Shown here: one piece after another, positions 1 through 8,414 of the stretch | Layout: each line of letters opens with the position of its first letter | How positions within the stretch are numbered: the first letter of the stretch is position 1 | Assembly (NCBI GenBank): GCA_944385365.1 | Contig: CALWWW010000019.1 | Coordinates: forward strand, 1-43,386 | Direction of reading: 5' to 3' | Length of the DNA: 43,386 nucleotides | Origin: an uncultured Oscillospiraceae bacterium | GTDB lineage: Bacteria > Bacillota > Clostridia > Oscillospirales > Oscillospiraceae | The notes under the pieces: generated by a model | The model's database searches: none | What the model saw: only the letters and a program-made list of their open reading frames with translations | Told to the model about the DNA's origin: nothing | Program-made: the position numbers and the translations under genes

Positions 1-558
1 GTCCCAAAGCGCCATCCGCAGATGGCGCAATCCCCGGCAAAGCCGAAGGCCGCCGTCCCCACCCCGTCAGCGGGTGGTGGACGGCGGCCTTATGACGTAC
101 CCGCCCCACAAACCACGCGGGGCAGTCCGTCCACGTTCGTAGGGCGGCACCTGTGTGTGCCGCCGCGCCGCACCGGGTGACGTTGACCGGCGCATGGGTG
201 CGAATGCGTAACCGTTTCGTAGGACGCGGCATCCTTGACGCGTCCATGGCGCATTCCGTCCGGGGCCGTCATGGATGCCGGCCCCTACGCTGGGCGAAAT
301 AAATGGCCCCTGCCGTCCACCCCCGCAGGGGGCGGCGACAGGGGCCATGGCCATTGGCCGGGGGTTGCGCCATCTGCGGATGGCGCTTTGGACGATTGGG
401 GATTTCGCGCCGTGCGCGGCGCGGGTGTTTCGCCCGTTGCGACGGGCGGGTGTTTCGCTGGCTGCGGCCAGCGGGAATTTCGCCCGCTGCGGCGGGCGAC
501 CAAAGGCGCTGCCTTTGGAAACCGCGATTTTTTGAAAAAAATCGAGTAAAACTTTTAT
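1..558. repeat. Palindromic mosaic element, copy A (left end outside window)
   Basis: The window opens inside the left arm, at a GCGCCATC/CGCA-loop hairpin (about 10-29). The core holds three REP-like palindromes with a GTAG foot: 139-164 (stem GGCGGCAC, loop CTGTGT), 219-245 (stem GGACGCG) and, inverted, 262-288 (stem GGGGCCG). The right arm has an inner GCGCCATC hairpin near 367, then 7-bp hairpins with a TGCG loop starting at 406, 431, 456 and 481, an exact 25-bp pitch, then CCAAAGGC/GCCTTTGG near 500. The end is the terminal motif GATTTTTTGAAAAAAATC followed by GAGTAAAACTTTTAT at 526-558. Long open frames across it result from stop-poor GC-rich palindromes; I see no gene. Confidence 0.85.
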
Positions 559-603
559 CTTTTTTGCGAAATTCGTGATACTGCAACAAACGGGCAGCTT
601 CCA

Positions 604-771
604 TCACGGATTCCGATACAGATAAACCACAACAGCCATGGCGATCAACAACAAAATCACCAATGCAAAGACCAATCGATTGCCGATTTTCGCGGCATGG
701 ACCATCTTTTCCATCCATTGGTCGTCGTTTTCGTCCTCCTCCCAGGGGTCCCGGTTGGGTTCCTGCTCCAT
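604..771 (-). CDS. Small single-pass membrane protein, 55 aa, unknown function
   Basis: The ATG follows directly after the TAA of the flavodoxin-fold gene upstream (TAAATG), so it is probably translationally coupled. The N-terminal 30 residues are highly acidic and Trp-rich (begins MEQEPNRDPWEEDEND). Residues about 32-51 form one hydrophobic segment (VFALVILLLIAMAVVVYLY), followed by RNP and stop. The predicted topology is a tail-anchored or single-span protein with an acidic cytoplasmic head. No family is recognised. The tight coupling to two flavin-reductase-like genes suggests a shared operon. Too short for most gene callers; the coding potential rests on the coupling and the clean amphipathic design. 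Confidence 0.6.
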   Translation of the reverse strand: MEQEPNRDPWEEDENDDQWMEKMVHAAKIGNRLVFALVILLLIAMAVVVYLYRNP

Positions 772-1380
772 TTACGTTCCCTCCTCGATCTCCATGGTAT
801 CCAGCTCCGCCGCCGTCCGGCCGAACCGCTGGCCGTAGCGGGTCCAATAGGTGGTGGAAGCCCGCAAAAACATTCCCTTGGAAATAGGCATCGTGCATTG
901 GAGCGACACCGCCCGTCCGTGGGCCATGGCCCCGGCCAGCTTCCGCAGCTTCCGCCTCACCAGGAAGCGGAACGGCGTATCGAGAATGGCCTCGCCGCTG
1001 CCGATGGCCAGCACGCTGCCGAAGGGGCAGCCGGTTTGTTTGCAGAACAGCCGCACCATCTCCACAGCCACCCGGTTTTGTTCCGGCTCGTAGAACCCGC
1101 AGTTGATGAGCACGGAGACCGTAGGCTTTTTCTCACCCATGGACCGCGTCCAATCTTTCAGGAACGACAGCAGCACCGTGGGCAGCCCGTCGGCATACAG
1201 GGGAAACACCAGCAAAACCTGGTCGGCCTCCCCGGCCTTGGCGCACAGGGCGTTGACGTCGCCCCGGAGCAGGTTTTCCGTTTCGACGGTACCACGCCAG
1301 TACCGGCAAAAGGCTTCGGCGTACCGTTTGGAGTTGGACCGGGGCGCGCGGGGGCTGCCGTTGAGAATCAACAGGCTCAT
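772..1380 (-). CDS. Flavodoxin-fold NAD(P)H/FMN reductase-like protein
   Basis: A 202-aa protein. It starts with MSLLILNGSPR, the beta1-phosphate-loop signature of the NADPH-dependent FMN reductase/flavodoxin-like superfamily, and has VLLVFPLYADGLPTVLLSFL at about 56-75, matching the second FMN-contact strand and loop of that fold. It probably binds FMN and reduces a quinone, iron or small-molecule substrate; the substrate cannot be named. The ATG overlaps the stop of the upstream gene by 4 nt (ATGA), and the stop abuts the start of the 55-aa membrane protein, so the three genes form one minus-strand operon. Confidence 0.75.
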   Translation of the reverse strand: MSLLILNGSPRAPRSNSKRYAEAFCRYWRGTVETENLLRGDVNALCAKAGEADQVLLVFPLYADGLPTVLLSFLKDWTRSMGEKKPTVSVLINCGFYEPEQNRVAVEMVRLFCKQTGCPFGSVLAIGSGEAILDTPFRFLVRRKLRKLAGAMAHGRAVSLQCTMPISKGMFLRASTTYWTRYGQRFGRTAAELDTMEIEEGT

Positions 1381-1874
1381 TGCGCCAGCACCTCCCCCAC
1401 GGTCTCGTCCAGTTGGTCCATAGTGGTATAGTGGACCCGGACGGCGGTAAAATTCATATTTTTGGCGTTGCGCTCCACCAGACGGCGGAACAGGTCCCGT
1501 TCCTCCTGGGTGTCGGCGCCGTAGGCCACAATGTCGGCATCCTTGGGGGCCACATCCCGCTGGACGTGATGGGTCTCCCCGTCCAACAGACGGATATAGG
1601 GTTTTTGAATGGGAATGGCCCGTTCCAGTATGGTTTTCATGGGCACGTCGTAGCCACCGAAGACCACGGCGCTGACGTAGAGAACCCGGCTGCTCTTGGC
1701 AATGCGGGGATAGATGGCCACAGCGTCATCCCGGAGCACACAGCGGCCCGGTGTTTTGGTCCAGCAGCCGAAGCAGCCGAGACAGGGGGCGATGGTCTGT
1801 TGGGACAGGTCCACCATCTCCCAGCCCTCCGGCAGAGAAACGGTCAGAGGGCGGTCAGTGAGCAATAAGTTCAT
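1377..1874 (-). CDS. Cys-motif flavodoxin-like protein (NADPH-dependent FMN reductase family)
   Basis: 165 aa. A cysteine cluster PCLGCFGCWTKTPGRC places Cys at 31, 34, 37 and 45. This C-x2-C-x2-CW segment is typical of the iron-sulfur-flavoprotein-like branch of NAD(P)H-dependent oxidoreductases, where it follows beta2. A variant SAVVFGGYDVPMKTILER segment follows, corresponding to the flavin loop. The protein is short for the family, and the usual N-terminal GSPR loop is missing and replaced by MNLLLTDRP. The downstream partner (772-1380) retains that loop, so the two may be a split or heteromeric flavoprotein (inference). First gene of the operon, with a strong promoter at 1905-1933 and an AAAGGA ribosome site. 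Confidence 0.7.
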   Translation of the reverse strand: MNLLLTDRPLTVSLPEGWEMVDLSQQTIAPCLGCFGCWTKTPGRCVLRDDAVAIYPRIAKSSRVLYVSAVVFGGYDVPMKTILERAIPIQKPYIRLLDGETHHVQRDVAPKDADIVAYGADTQEERDLFRRLVERNAKNMNFTAVRVHYTTMDQLDETVGEVLAQ

Positions 1875-1904
1875 AGGCGCGTCCTTTCCAAATCGTTTTT
1901 CTAT

Positions 1905-1933
1905 ATCATATTACGCAGATAGGATTTCGTCAA
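1905..1933 (-). promoter_or_regulatory. Sigma-A promoter of the flavodoxin-like operon
   Basis: Read on the minus strand: TTGACG, 17 bp, TATGAT, about 30 bp upstream of the ATG at 1874. It lies just outside the left end of repeat copy B. Confidence 0.75.
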
Positions 1934-1960
1934 GCCCATAATGAACGACAACGGAAAACA

Positions 1961-2372
1961 GATAAAAGTTTTACTCGATTTTTTTCAAAAAATCGCGGAG
2001 TCCAGAGGCAGCGCCTCTGGACTCCGCGCACGGGGCGAAATACCCGCCCGCCGCAGCGGGCGAAATTCCCGCTGGCCGCAGCCAGCGAAATCCCCAGTCG
2101 TTCAAAGCGCCATCCGCAGATGGCGCAACCCCCGGCCAACGGCCATGGCCCCCGCCGCCGCCCCTGTGGGGGTGGACGGTGGGGGCCATCTGATTCGCTT
2201 GGCGTAGGGGCCGGCATCCCTGACGGCCCCGGACGAAATGCGCCATGGACGCGTCAGGGATGCCGCGTCCTGCGAAACGGTGACGCATTCGCCCTCATGC
2301 GCCGGTCAACGTCACCCGGTACCGCCGGGCCGATGTGGGCATCGGCCCCTACGAGCATGGACGGACTGCCAC
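1961..2372. repeat. Palindromic mosaic element, copy B (right arm missing)
   Basis: Starts with the terminal motif ATAAAAGTTTTACTCG then ATTTTTTTCAAAAAAT. Next comes an extended hairpin GGAGTCCAGAGGC/AGC/mirror, then CGCA-loop hairpins with stems CGCCCGC and CGCTGGC, and GCGCCATC near 2109. The core carries REP-like palindromes at 2204-2230 (GTAG foot, stem GGGGCCG), 2247-2270 (stem GGACGCG, foot degenerate) and 2327-2352 (inverted, stem GGGCCGATG, loop TGGG, CTAC foot). It stops after the GGACGGACTGCC linker without a right arm or right terminal motif, directly before the terminator of the next minus-strand gene. Confidence 0.85.
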
Positions 2373-2382
2373 ACGATCAAAA

Positions 2383-2414
2383 GGGAGTGTCGTGCGCACG
2401 ACACTCCCTTTTTT
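2383..2414 (-). terminator. Rho-independent terminator, perfect 26-bp palindrome
   Basis: GGGAGTGTCGTGC followed by its exact reverse complement (2383-2408). It has AAAA on the left, giving T4 for minus-strand transcripts, and T6 on the right. It lies 9 bp beyond the stop of the DUF2085 gene and can act in both directions. Confidence 0.8.
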
Positions 2415-2423
2415 CATCGGATA

Positions 2424-2792
2424 TCACGCGCCGAGCAGCGCGAACCCTGCCCGCATTCCCAGGCGGTACGTCAGAACGAAGCTGCCGATCAGCAGCAGCA
2501 TGCCCCCATAGCCGCCGAGGAACCCCGTCCAGAGACGGCGGCGGTTGCGGCTTTCATAGGGGGTTTTCAGCTGGACCACCCCGTCAACCGTGGCGGGCAG
2601 CAGCAGGAGCAGCCCCCAGAGCAACGGCGGATGCCAGACGGCGTACAGCGCCGCCGACAGCACAAAGCCCAGGAGCATCCCCGTGCAGCGGGCGCAGACG
2701 GGAAACTGTCTGCCCCGGAAGAAGAAGGACCGGTCCGGCCTGCAATGGCAGCCGCAGAAAATGGGCAGCCAGCGGTAAAGCCACGATACCAT
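2424..2792 (-). CDS. DUF2085 family membrane protein
   Basis: 122 aa starting MVSWLYRWLP; the frame is open further upstream, but that part is only the shadow of the preceding gene. The DUF2085 signature is visible: CHCRPDRSF at 15-23 and PVCARCTGM at 31-39, with paired cysteines 15/17 and 33/36 that probably bind a metal. Three hydrophobic stretches follow (about 39-54, 58-70, 90-112). The family is a small conserved membrane protein of unknown function in Firmicutes. It starts 2 bp after the stop of the zinc-ribbon gene upstream, so it is co-transcribed, and ends at a strong terminator. Confidence 0.8.
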   Translation of the reverse strand: MVSWLYRWLPIFCGCHCRPDRSFFFRGRQFPVCARCTGMLLGFVLSAALYAVWHPPLLWGLLLLLPATVDGVVQLKTPYESRNRRRLWTGFLGGYGGMLLLIGSFVLTYRLGMRAGFALLGA

Positions 2793-2794
2793 CG

Positions 2795-3106
2795 TCACAT
2801 GGCCACGGAAACCGCCGCGGCGAAGGCCACAACATAGAGGACCATCGCGCCGATGGACAGCAGCACACTGACACCGGTACCAATCAGGGCGCCGATGCCG
2901 CTGACCCGTGCGGACTTGGGCTTTTCCTCCCGCCAGACCAGAAACAGAATCAGGCCCACAACGGGCAGGAAGAACGAGAGCACGCCCCAGCCCAGGCTGC
3001 CGTTGTCGGTCAGACTGCCGCCGGAACCGGACTGGGCCACGCCGCAGCGGGGACAGATCACCGCTTGATCGGCAATGGGTGCGCCGCAATTTCTGCAATA
3101 TGCCAT
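2795..3106 (-). CDS. Zinc-ribbon membrane protein (copy 1)
   Basis: 103 aa. The start MAYCRNCG was chosen because AGGAGAGGTGAGGG precedes it. A zinc ribbon occupies residues 4-21 (CRNC...CPRC, Cys 4, 7, 18, 21), followed by a Gly/Ser linker, a hydrophobic hairpin about 40-57 (FFLPVVGLILFLVW), a basic loop EEKPKSAR and a C-terminal span about 75-102. This is the common Firmicutes 'zinc-ribbon plus two helices' design. It is clearly paralogous to the next gene upstream, sharing GLILFLVW and the KPK(S/T)A loop. Function unknown; such proteins are usually membrane-associated. Confidence 0.8.
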   Translation of the reverse strand: MAYCRNCGAPIADQAVICPRCGVAQSGSGGSLTDNGSLGWGVLSFFLPVVGLILFLVWREEKPKSARVSGIGALIGTGVSVLLSIGAMVLYVVAFAAAVSVAM

Positions 3107-3159
3107 ACCCTCACCTCTCCTTTGGGATGGTTGCTGTGTGACCGCCGGAAGCGTTTCCA

Positions 3160-3465
3160 TCAATAGGTTCCGACAGAGATGGCCGCGCCGAGGCCCAGTG
3201 CGAAGAGCAGCACATACATCACAATCCAGACGATGACGCTGATCAGAGCGCCCTTACCGGCAGCCTTGGCGGTCTTGGGCTTGGTGTCCTTCCAGACCAG
3301 GAACAGAATCAGACCCACAATGGGAATGCAGAAGCCCAGCAGGCCCCAGCCGAAGCCGCCGTTGTCGGGCTGCTGTGCGCCGGTGTTGTTGACGGCCACG
3401 CCGCAGTGGACGCAAACCGCTGCCTTATCGTCGATCTGAGCGCCGCAGTTCTTGCAATATGCCAT
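3160..3465 (-). CDS. Zinc-ribbon membrane protein (copy 2)
   Basis: 101 aa, MAYCKNCGAQIDDKAAVC with Cys at 4, 7, 18 and 21. It has the same architecture as its downstream neighbour: ribbon, linker, GLILFLVW hairpin, KPKTA loop, C-terminal hydrophobic span. Identity between the two is high around the ribbon and first helix, so they arose by tandem duplication. AGGAG lies 6 nt before the ATG. First gene of the minus-strand zinc-ribbon/DUF2085 operon, divergent from the ethanolamine operon. Function unknown. Confidence 0.8.
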   Translation of the reverse strand: MAYCKNCGAQIDDKAAVCVHCGVAVNNTGAQQPDNGGFGWGLLGFCIPIVGLILFLVWKDTKPKTAKAAGKGALISVIVWIVMYVLLFALGLGAAISVGTY

Positions 3466-3550
3466 AGTAATCTCCTCCGTTTTTCAATGGTTTTCTTTCC
3501 TCATGTCAACACGATGCCACCCTGTACCGGCGGCAGGTTGTACCGAGGTC

Positions 3551-3579
3551 AGTGTATCATATCCTGTCGAATTTTGCAA
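3551..3579 (-). promoter_or_regulatory. Candidate promoter of the zinc-ribbon/DUF2085 operon
   Basis: Minus strand TTGCAA, 17 bp, TACACT. It gives a leader of roughly 80 nt before the ATG at 3465. A TTGACA closer to the gene (3504-3509) would leave almost no leader and has a poor -10. The 210-bp divergent region 3466-3677 also holds a direct repeat TGTACCG at 3523-3529 and 3539-3545. Confidence 0.45.
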
Positions 3580-3603
3580 TCTTTTCCTATCAACTTACTG
3601 TTC

Positions 3604-3632
3604 TTGAAAAACTCCGTGCATCGACTCATGTT
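3604..3632 (+). promoter_or_regulatory. Weak candidate promoter of the ethanolamine operon
   Basis: TTGAAA, 17 bp, CATGTT, with a leader of about 40 nt to the TTG start. The -35 is good and the -10 poor, as expected for an activator-dependent promoter. No B12 riboswitch or obvious dual-hairpin ANTAR target is visible between 3466 and 3677. Confidence 0.3.
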
Positions 3633-3677
3633 TTTTCCCGCCGCTGGCAATACTACGGGCAGAAAGGCGGTGAAATC

Positions 3678-4751
3678 TTGCAAACGTTTCATTGTAAACC
3701 CCGGATTTTTTACGGCGACGGCGCATTGGAGCAGCTGAGCCGCTGTCAGGGCCGTTCGGTGCTGGTGGTCACCGACCGGTATTTTGCCCAATCGGGGCTG
3801 GCCCAGGCCGTGGGCAGCCGGGTGCCGGGCGCATCGGTGACGGTGTTTTCTGAGGTGACGCCGGACCCGTCGGCGGAGCTGGCGGCCAGAGGCGCGGCCC
3901 TCTGCGCCCGCGACGGCCACGACGTGCTCATCGCCCTGGGCGGCGGCAGTCCCATGGACTGCGCCAAGGGCATCGTCTATGTGCAGGAGCGGCGGCCCCT
4001 GTTTATCGCCATCCCCACCACCTCCGGCACCGGCAGCGAGGTGACCAGTTTTTCGATTCTCTCCCACAACGGCGTCAAACACCCCATTGTGGATGACGCC
4101 CTTTTGCCCGACTGGGCCATTCTGGACCCGTCGCTCTTGCAGCAGCTGCCCCAGCCCCTCATTGCCGACGCGGGCATGGATGTGCTGGCCCACTGTCTGG
4201 AGGCCGTGGCATCGAAGAACGCCTCCCCGTTCTCCGACGGCTATGCATCCATGGCGTTTCGCTGGTGTTATCAGAATCTCCCCCGCTCCTACGACGGGGA
4301 CGCGTCGGTCCGCGGTACGGTCCACGCCGCCGCCACCATGGCGGGGCTGGCCTTTGACCATGCGGGATTGGGCATCAGTCACGCACTGGCCCACGCGCTG
4401 GGGGGCCGGTTCCATGTGGCCCATGGACGGCTCAACGGCATTTTGCTGCCCGCCGTTCTGGAGTACAACGGCGCGGCCTGTCTGGGCCAATATGCGGAAC
4501 TGGCACGGGTGGCGGGCATCGAGGGCGGCACGGACCGGCTGCTGCTGCGCAACCTGATCACCGCCCTCCGGCGGCTGCGCCGCCGCCTGCATCTGCCGGA
4601 GACGCTGACGGCGGCGGGCATCGCCCCGGCGGACCTGGACAGCGCGTTGGACGCTCTGGTAACAGCGGCTCTTTCGGACCCCTGCTGCCAGACCAACCCC
4701 CGGACCCCCACCCGGCAGGACCTGACGGACCTGCTGCGGCAGGTGCGCTAG
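3678..4751 (+). CDS. eutG: Iron-containing alcohol dehydrogenase (EutG-like)
   Basis: 357 aa from a TTG start preceded by AAAGGCGGTG; the frame is open to 3552, but upstream there is no ribosome site and family homology begins at FHCKPRIFYGDG. Type III alcohol dehydrogenase: NAD(P)-binding GGGSPMDCAKG, TTSGTGSEVT, and the metal-ligand region with DAGMDVLAHCLEA and the His pairs in GISHALAHALGG and HVAHG. It would reduce acetaldehyde to ethanol inside or near the microcompartment, regenerating NAD+ for EutE. It abuts eutA with no gap (TAGATG). As the first operon gene it overlaps a cre-like box. A substrate other than acetaldehyde cannot be excluded, but the context is clear. Confidence 0.85.
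   Translation: MQTFHCKPRIFYGDGALEQLSRCQGRSVLVVTDRYFAQSGLAQAVGSRVPGASVTVFSEVTPDPSAELAARGAALCARDGHDVLIALGGGSPMDCAKGIVYVQERRPLFIAIPTTSGTGSEVTSFSILSHNGVKHPIVDDALLPDWAILDPSLLQQLPQPLIADAGMDVLAHCLEAVASKNASPFSDGYASMAFRWCYQNLPRSYDGDASVRGTVHAAATMAGLAFDHAGLGISHALAHALGGRFHVAHGRLNGILLPAVLEYNGAACLGQYAELARVAGIEGGTDRLLLRNLITALRRLRRRLHLPETLTAAGIAPADLDSALDALVTAALSDPCCQTNPRTPTRQDLTDLLRQVR
3679..3691 (+). promoter_or_regulatory. cre-like box at the first start codon
   Basis: TGCAAACGTTTCA contains the perfect 8-bp palindrome AAACGTTT and fits most positions of the CcpA cre consensus TGWAARCGYTWNCW, with mismatches at position 3 and near the 3' end. It overlaps the TTG start of the first operon gene, a position where cre sites can block elongation. 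This would put ethanolamine use under catabolite control (inference). Confidence 0.3.
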
Positions 4752-6158
4752 ATGGAGCGGGCGCTGCTGTCGGTGGGGCTGGATATCGGCACCAGCACTA
4801 CCCAGATGGTGCTGTCCCGGCTGACGGTGGAGAACAAGGCGTCGGCCTTTGCCGTGCCGGATTTGGCCATCACGGACCGGGAAATCGTCTATCGTTCCGC
4901 CATCCACTTTACGCCCCTGCGGTCGGACACGGTCATCGACGCCGAAGCCATCCAGGCCATTGTGGACGAGGAATACCGCAAAGCGGGCATTGAAAAATCG
5001 GCCATTGAGACGGGGGCCGTCATCATCACCGGCGAGACGGCCCGCAAGGACAACGCCAGACAGGTGTTGTCGGCCCTGTCGGGCTACGCCGGGGAGTTCG
5101 TCGTGGCCACGGCGGGCCCGGACCTGGAGGGCATTCTGGCGGCCCGCGGGGCCGGGTGCGACGAGTATTCCAGGGAGCACGACACGGCGGTGCTTAATTT
5201 TGATATCGGCGGCGGCACCGCCAATGGTTGTCTCTTTGACCGGGGCCGCTGCGTGGACACGGGCTGTCTGAATGTGGGCGGGCGGCTCATCAAATTGGAT
5301 GAAAGCCACCGCATCACCTATATTTCCCCGGTGCTGGACGGTCTCACGACCCTGTCTGTGGGCCAGACCGTGACGGAAGCGGACTTGCAGCCCGTGGCGG
5401 ACCGGCTGACGGAAGCATTGGAGGAAGCCGCCGGACTGCGGCCCCGGACGGAGCTTTCCCGGAAGCTGACCACCAACCGGCTCCCCGCCGTCCCGGAAAC
5501 TGCTCCGGTGCTGTCCTTTTCCGGCGGCGTGGCGGATATGATCTACACGGAAGCGCCGCCCCCCTGGGATGCCTTTGGGGACATGGGTGTGATTCTGGGC
5601 CGGACCATCGCCCGCTCCCCCCTGCTCCAGGGGCCGCACATCCGGCCAAAAGAGACCATCCGGGCCACGGTGGTGGGAGCCGGAAGCCACGCCACGACGC
5701 TGTCGGGCAGTACCATCGCCTATGAGGGCGTGGACTTCCCCCTGAAAAATCTGCCGGTGCTGTCCCTGACCGCCGAGGAAACGGCGGGTACTCCACAGGC
5801 GGTTGCACAGACTGTGGAGAAAAAACTCCGCTGGTTCTGGGACGATGGCGAGCCGTCGCCGGTAGTCCTGGCCTTTCCGGGGCAGCACAGCCCCGATTTC
5901 CAGACCGTTGAGCGGCTGGCCGAGGGGTTACTTTCTGGCCTTGCCCCCTTGCAGCAGGCGGGTTTGCCCCTGCTGGTGGCGGTGACGGCGGACATGGCGA
6001 AAGCCCTGGGACAGGCCATGCTGTGCCGGATGGCCCAGCCCCGGCATCTTCTGTGCATGGACGGATTGACCATGGAAACGGGCATGTATCTCGATATCGG
6101 CTCCCCCGTGGGCAGCGCGCTGCCCGTGGTGGTGAAAACATTACTATTTGATCGGTGA
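4752..6158 (+). CDS. eutA: Ethanolamine ammonia-lyase reactivating factor EutA
   Basis: 468 aa. Actin/Hsp70-type ATPase fold: phosphate loop 1 GLDIGTSTTQ at 9-18 and phosphate loop 2 NFDIGGGTAN further on. The C-terminal half has the usual EutA segments (FSGGVADMIY, GAGSHATTLSGSTI, SPVVLAFPG). EutA exchanges damaged cobalamin on EutBC for fresh adenosylcobalamin at the cost of ATP, which restores activity. The length is that of the family. It starts immediately after the alcohol dehydrogenase stop and is followed 10 bp later by eutB. Confidence 0.93.
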   Translation: MERALLSVGLDIGTSTTQMVLSRLTVENKASAFAVPDLAITDREIVYRSAIHFTPLRSDTVIDAEAIQAIVDEEYRKAGIEKSAIETGAVIITGETARKDNARQVLSALSGYAGEFVVATAGPDLEGILAARGAGCDEYSREHDTAVLNFDIGGGTANGCLFDRGRCVDTGCLNVGGRLIKLDESHRITYISPVLDGLTTLSVGQTVTEADLQPVADRLTEALEEAAGLRPRTELSRKLTTNRLPAVPETAPVLSFSGGVADMIYTEAPPPWDAFGDMGVILGRTIARSPLLQGPHIRPKETIRATVVGAGSHATTLSGSTIAYEGVDFPLKNLPVLSLTAEETAGTPQAVAQTVEKKLRWFWDDGEPSPVVLAFPGQHSPDFQTVERLAEGLLSGLAPLQQAGLPLLVAVTADMAKALGQAMLCRMAQPRHLLCMDGLTMETGMYLDIGSPVGSALPVVVKTLLFDR

Positions 6159-6168
6159 GGTGTAGGAA

Positions 6169-7533
6169 TTGAAACTGCAAACGACGCTCTTTGGCAAGAC
6201 ATACCAGTTCCGTGATCTGCGGGACGTGATGGCCAAGGCCAACGAGGAAAAATCCGGCGACAAGCTGGCGGGCATCGCCGCCGAGGACGCCCAGGAGCGG
6301 GTGGCGGCCAAGGCGGTGCTGGCGGAAATCACCCTGCGGGACCTGTACGAAAACCCCGCCGTCCCCTATGAGCAGGACGAGGTGACGCGGCTCATCATCG
6401 ACGGCGTCAACCGGACCATCTACCAGGAGATTGCCGGATGGACCGTCTCCCAGCTGCGGGAATGGCTTCTGGATGAACGGACCACCGGCGACAAAATCCG
6501 GCGGATTTCCCGCGGTCTGACCGCGGAAATGATTGCCGCCGTGGCCAAACTCATGAGCAACATGGATTTGGTATACGCCGCCTCCAAAATCCGCGTCACG
6601 GCCCATTGCAATACCACCATCGGCCTGCCGGGAACCCTCTCCTGCCGTCTCCAGCCCAACCACACCACCGACGACCCCGACGGCATTATGGCGTCTCTGC
6701 TGGAGGGTCTCACCTACGGCGCAGGCGACGCGGTATTGGGGCTGAATCCGGTGGATGACAGTGTGGAGAGCGTGGAGCGGGTCCTGAAACGCTTTGACGA
6801 AATCCGCAACCGCTGGGAGATTCCCACCCAGATTTGTGTCCTGGCCCATGTGACCACCCAGATGGAGGCCGTCCGCAAGGGGGCCCCGTCGGATTTGATC
6901 TTCCAGTCCATTGCGGGCAGCCAGAAAGGCAACGAGGCATTTGGTTTCGCCGCCGCCCAGATCGAGGAGGCCCGCCAGCTGATGCTGGAGCAGGGCACCT
7001 GTGAGGGGCCCAACGTCCTGTACTTTGAGACGGGCCAGGGTTCGGAGCTGTCCAGTGAAGCCCACTATGATTGGGACCAGGTGACCATGGAAGCCCGGTG
7101 CTATGGCTTTGCCCGGCCCTTCCAGCCGTTCCTGGTCAATACGGTGGTGGGCTTCATCGGCCCCGAGTACCTCTATGACGCCCGGCAGGTCATCCGGGCC
7201 GGTCTCGAGGACCACTTCATGGGCAAGCTGACGGGCATTCCCATGGGCTGCGATGCCTGTTACACCAACCATATGAAAGCCGACCAGAACGACATTGAAA
7301 ATCTGGCTCTGCTGCTGACGTCCGCCGGATGCAATTACTTTATGGGCATCCCCCACGGCGACGATATCATGCTCAACTACCAGACCACGGGCTTCCATGA
7401 GACGGCGGCGCTGCGGGAGATTTTCGGCCTGACGGCCATCCCGCCGTTCCAGAAGTGGCTGGAGGACATGGGCTTTGTGGAAAACGGCAAGCTGACGGCC
7501 CGGGCCGGTGACGGCTCCATTCTTTTGGCATAG
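6169..7533 (+). CDS. eutB: Ethanolamine ammonia-lyase large subunit EutB
   Basis: 454 aa from a TTG start ([14 protein letters not shown] is the usual family N-terminus). TIM-barrel subunit that, with EutC and adenosylcobalamin, converts ethanolamine to acetaldehyde and ammonia. The residues known to bind ethanolamine in the E. coli enzyme are all present at the same numbers: Arg160 and Gln162 in SCRLQPNH, Asn193 in GLNPV, Glu287 in YFETGQG and Asp362 in GCDACYTN. Family-typical length and no damage. Ribosome site GGTGAGGTG. The retained active site argues for a functional lyase. Confidence 0.97.
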   Translation: MKLQTTLFGKTYQFRDLRDVMAKANEEKSGDKLAGIAAEDAQERVAAKAVLAEITLRDLYENPAVPYEQDEVTRLIIDGVNRTIYQEIAGWTVSQLREWLLDERTTGDKIRRISRGLTAEMIAAVAKLMSNMDLVYAASKIRVTAHCNTTIGLPGTLSCRLQPNHTTDDPDGIMASLLEGLTYGAGDAVLGLNPVDDSVESVERVLKRFDEIRNRWEIPTQICVLAHVTTQMEAVRKGAPSDLIFQSIAGSQKGNEAFGFAAAQIEEARQLMLEQGTCEGPNVLYFETGQGSELSSEAHYDWDQVTMEARCYGFARPFQPFLVNTVVGFIGPEYLYDARQVIRAGLEDHFMGKLTGIPMGCDACYTNHMKADQNDIENLALLLTSAGCNYFMGIPHGDDIMLNYQTTGFHETAALREIFGLTAIPPFQKWLEDMGFVENGKLTARAGDGSILLA

Positions 7534-7544
7534 GAGGGGACGAG

Positions 7545-8414
7545 ATGAACAAGGAAGAACTGAAAGCCATGGTGGCCCAGATGCTGCGGGACATGGGCCA
7601 GCATTCCGGCAGCGCCGCGCCTGCCCAGTCCCACAGCGACGGGGCCGTGGACGACCTTTCCAAAATCGATCTGCGCAAGCAGTATCTGGTGGAGAACCCG
7701 GCCAACGGTCCGGCCTTTCTGGCCCTGAAAGCCAAAACCCCCGCCCGCATCGGCGTGGGACGGGCCGGTGCCCGGTATAAGACCGTCACCCTGCTGCGGT
7801 TCCGGGCCGACCACGCCGCCGCCCAGGACAGCGTCTTTTCTCAGGTGCCGGAATCCTTCTATAAAAGCAACGATCTGGTCTACGTCAAGACGAAGTGCGA
7901 GGACAAGGACGAGTATTTGACCCGTCCCGACCTGGGCCGCCGCTTTGACGAGAAGAATCAGGCCATCATCAAGGAAACCTGTGGGCAGCACCCGAAGGTC
8001 CTGCTGGTCATCGGCGACGGGCTCAGCTCTGCCGCCATCGAAGCCAACGCCATGGACTGCGCCCGTGCCATCCGCCAGGGCCTGAGCGCCTACGGCATCG
8101 AACTGGGCAAAACGCTGTTTATCCAGTATTGCCGGGTGGGCGCGTCGGACCACATCGGTTCCCTGACGGACGCGGAACTGGTCTGTATGCTGGTGGGCGA
8201 ACGGCCCGGTCTGGTGACCGCCGAATCCATGTCGGCCTATCTCACCTATAACCCCCGCATCGGCGTGCCGGAGTCGGCCCGGACCGTGGTTTCCAATATC
8301 CACCGCCAGGGTACCCCCGCCGTGGAAGCGGGCGCGCATATCGCGTCGCTGATTCGGCAGATGCTGGAAAAGAAATGTTCCGGCGTGGCCTTTCGCCAGG
8401 GGGTGGGCCAATGA
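7545..8414 (+). CDS. eutC: Ethanolamine ammonia-lyase small subunit EutC
   Basis: 289 aa. Cobalamin-binding partner of EutB; Rossmann-like core with [25 protein letters not shown] and [13 protein letters not shown], all family hallmarks. The N-terminal helix [17 protein letters not shown], joined to the core by a Ser/Ala/His linker, looks like the short amphipathic targeting peptide known to bring EutC into the microcompartment lumen. It is 11 bp after eutB and overlaps eutL by 4 nt (ATGA), so subunit synthesis is coupled. Confidence 0.96.
   Translation: MNKEELKAMVAQMLRDMGQHSGSAAPAQSHSDGAVDDLSKIDLRKQYLVENPANGPAFLALKAKTPARIGVGRAGARYKTVTLLRFRADHAAAQDSVFSQVPESFYKSNDLVYVKTKCEDKDEYLTRPDLGRRFDEKNQAIIKETCGQHPKVLLVIGDGLSSAAIEANAMDCARAIRQGLSAYGIELGKTLFIQYCRVGASDHIGSLTDAELVCMLVGERPGLVTAESMSAYLTYNPRIGVPESARTVVSNIHRQGTPAVEAGAHIASLIRQMLEKKCSGVAFRQGVGQ

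Noticed and set aside
3552-3677. 42-codon N-terminal extension of the alcohol dehydrogenase
   Set aside because: It would include the probable promoter, lacks a ribosome site and has no family similarity; the TTG at 3678 has a good site.
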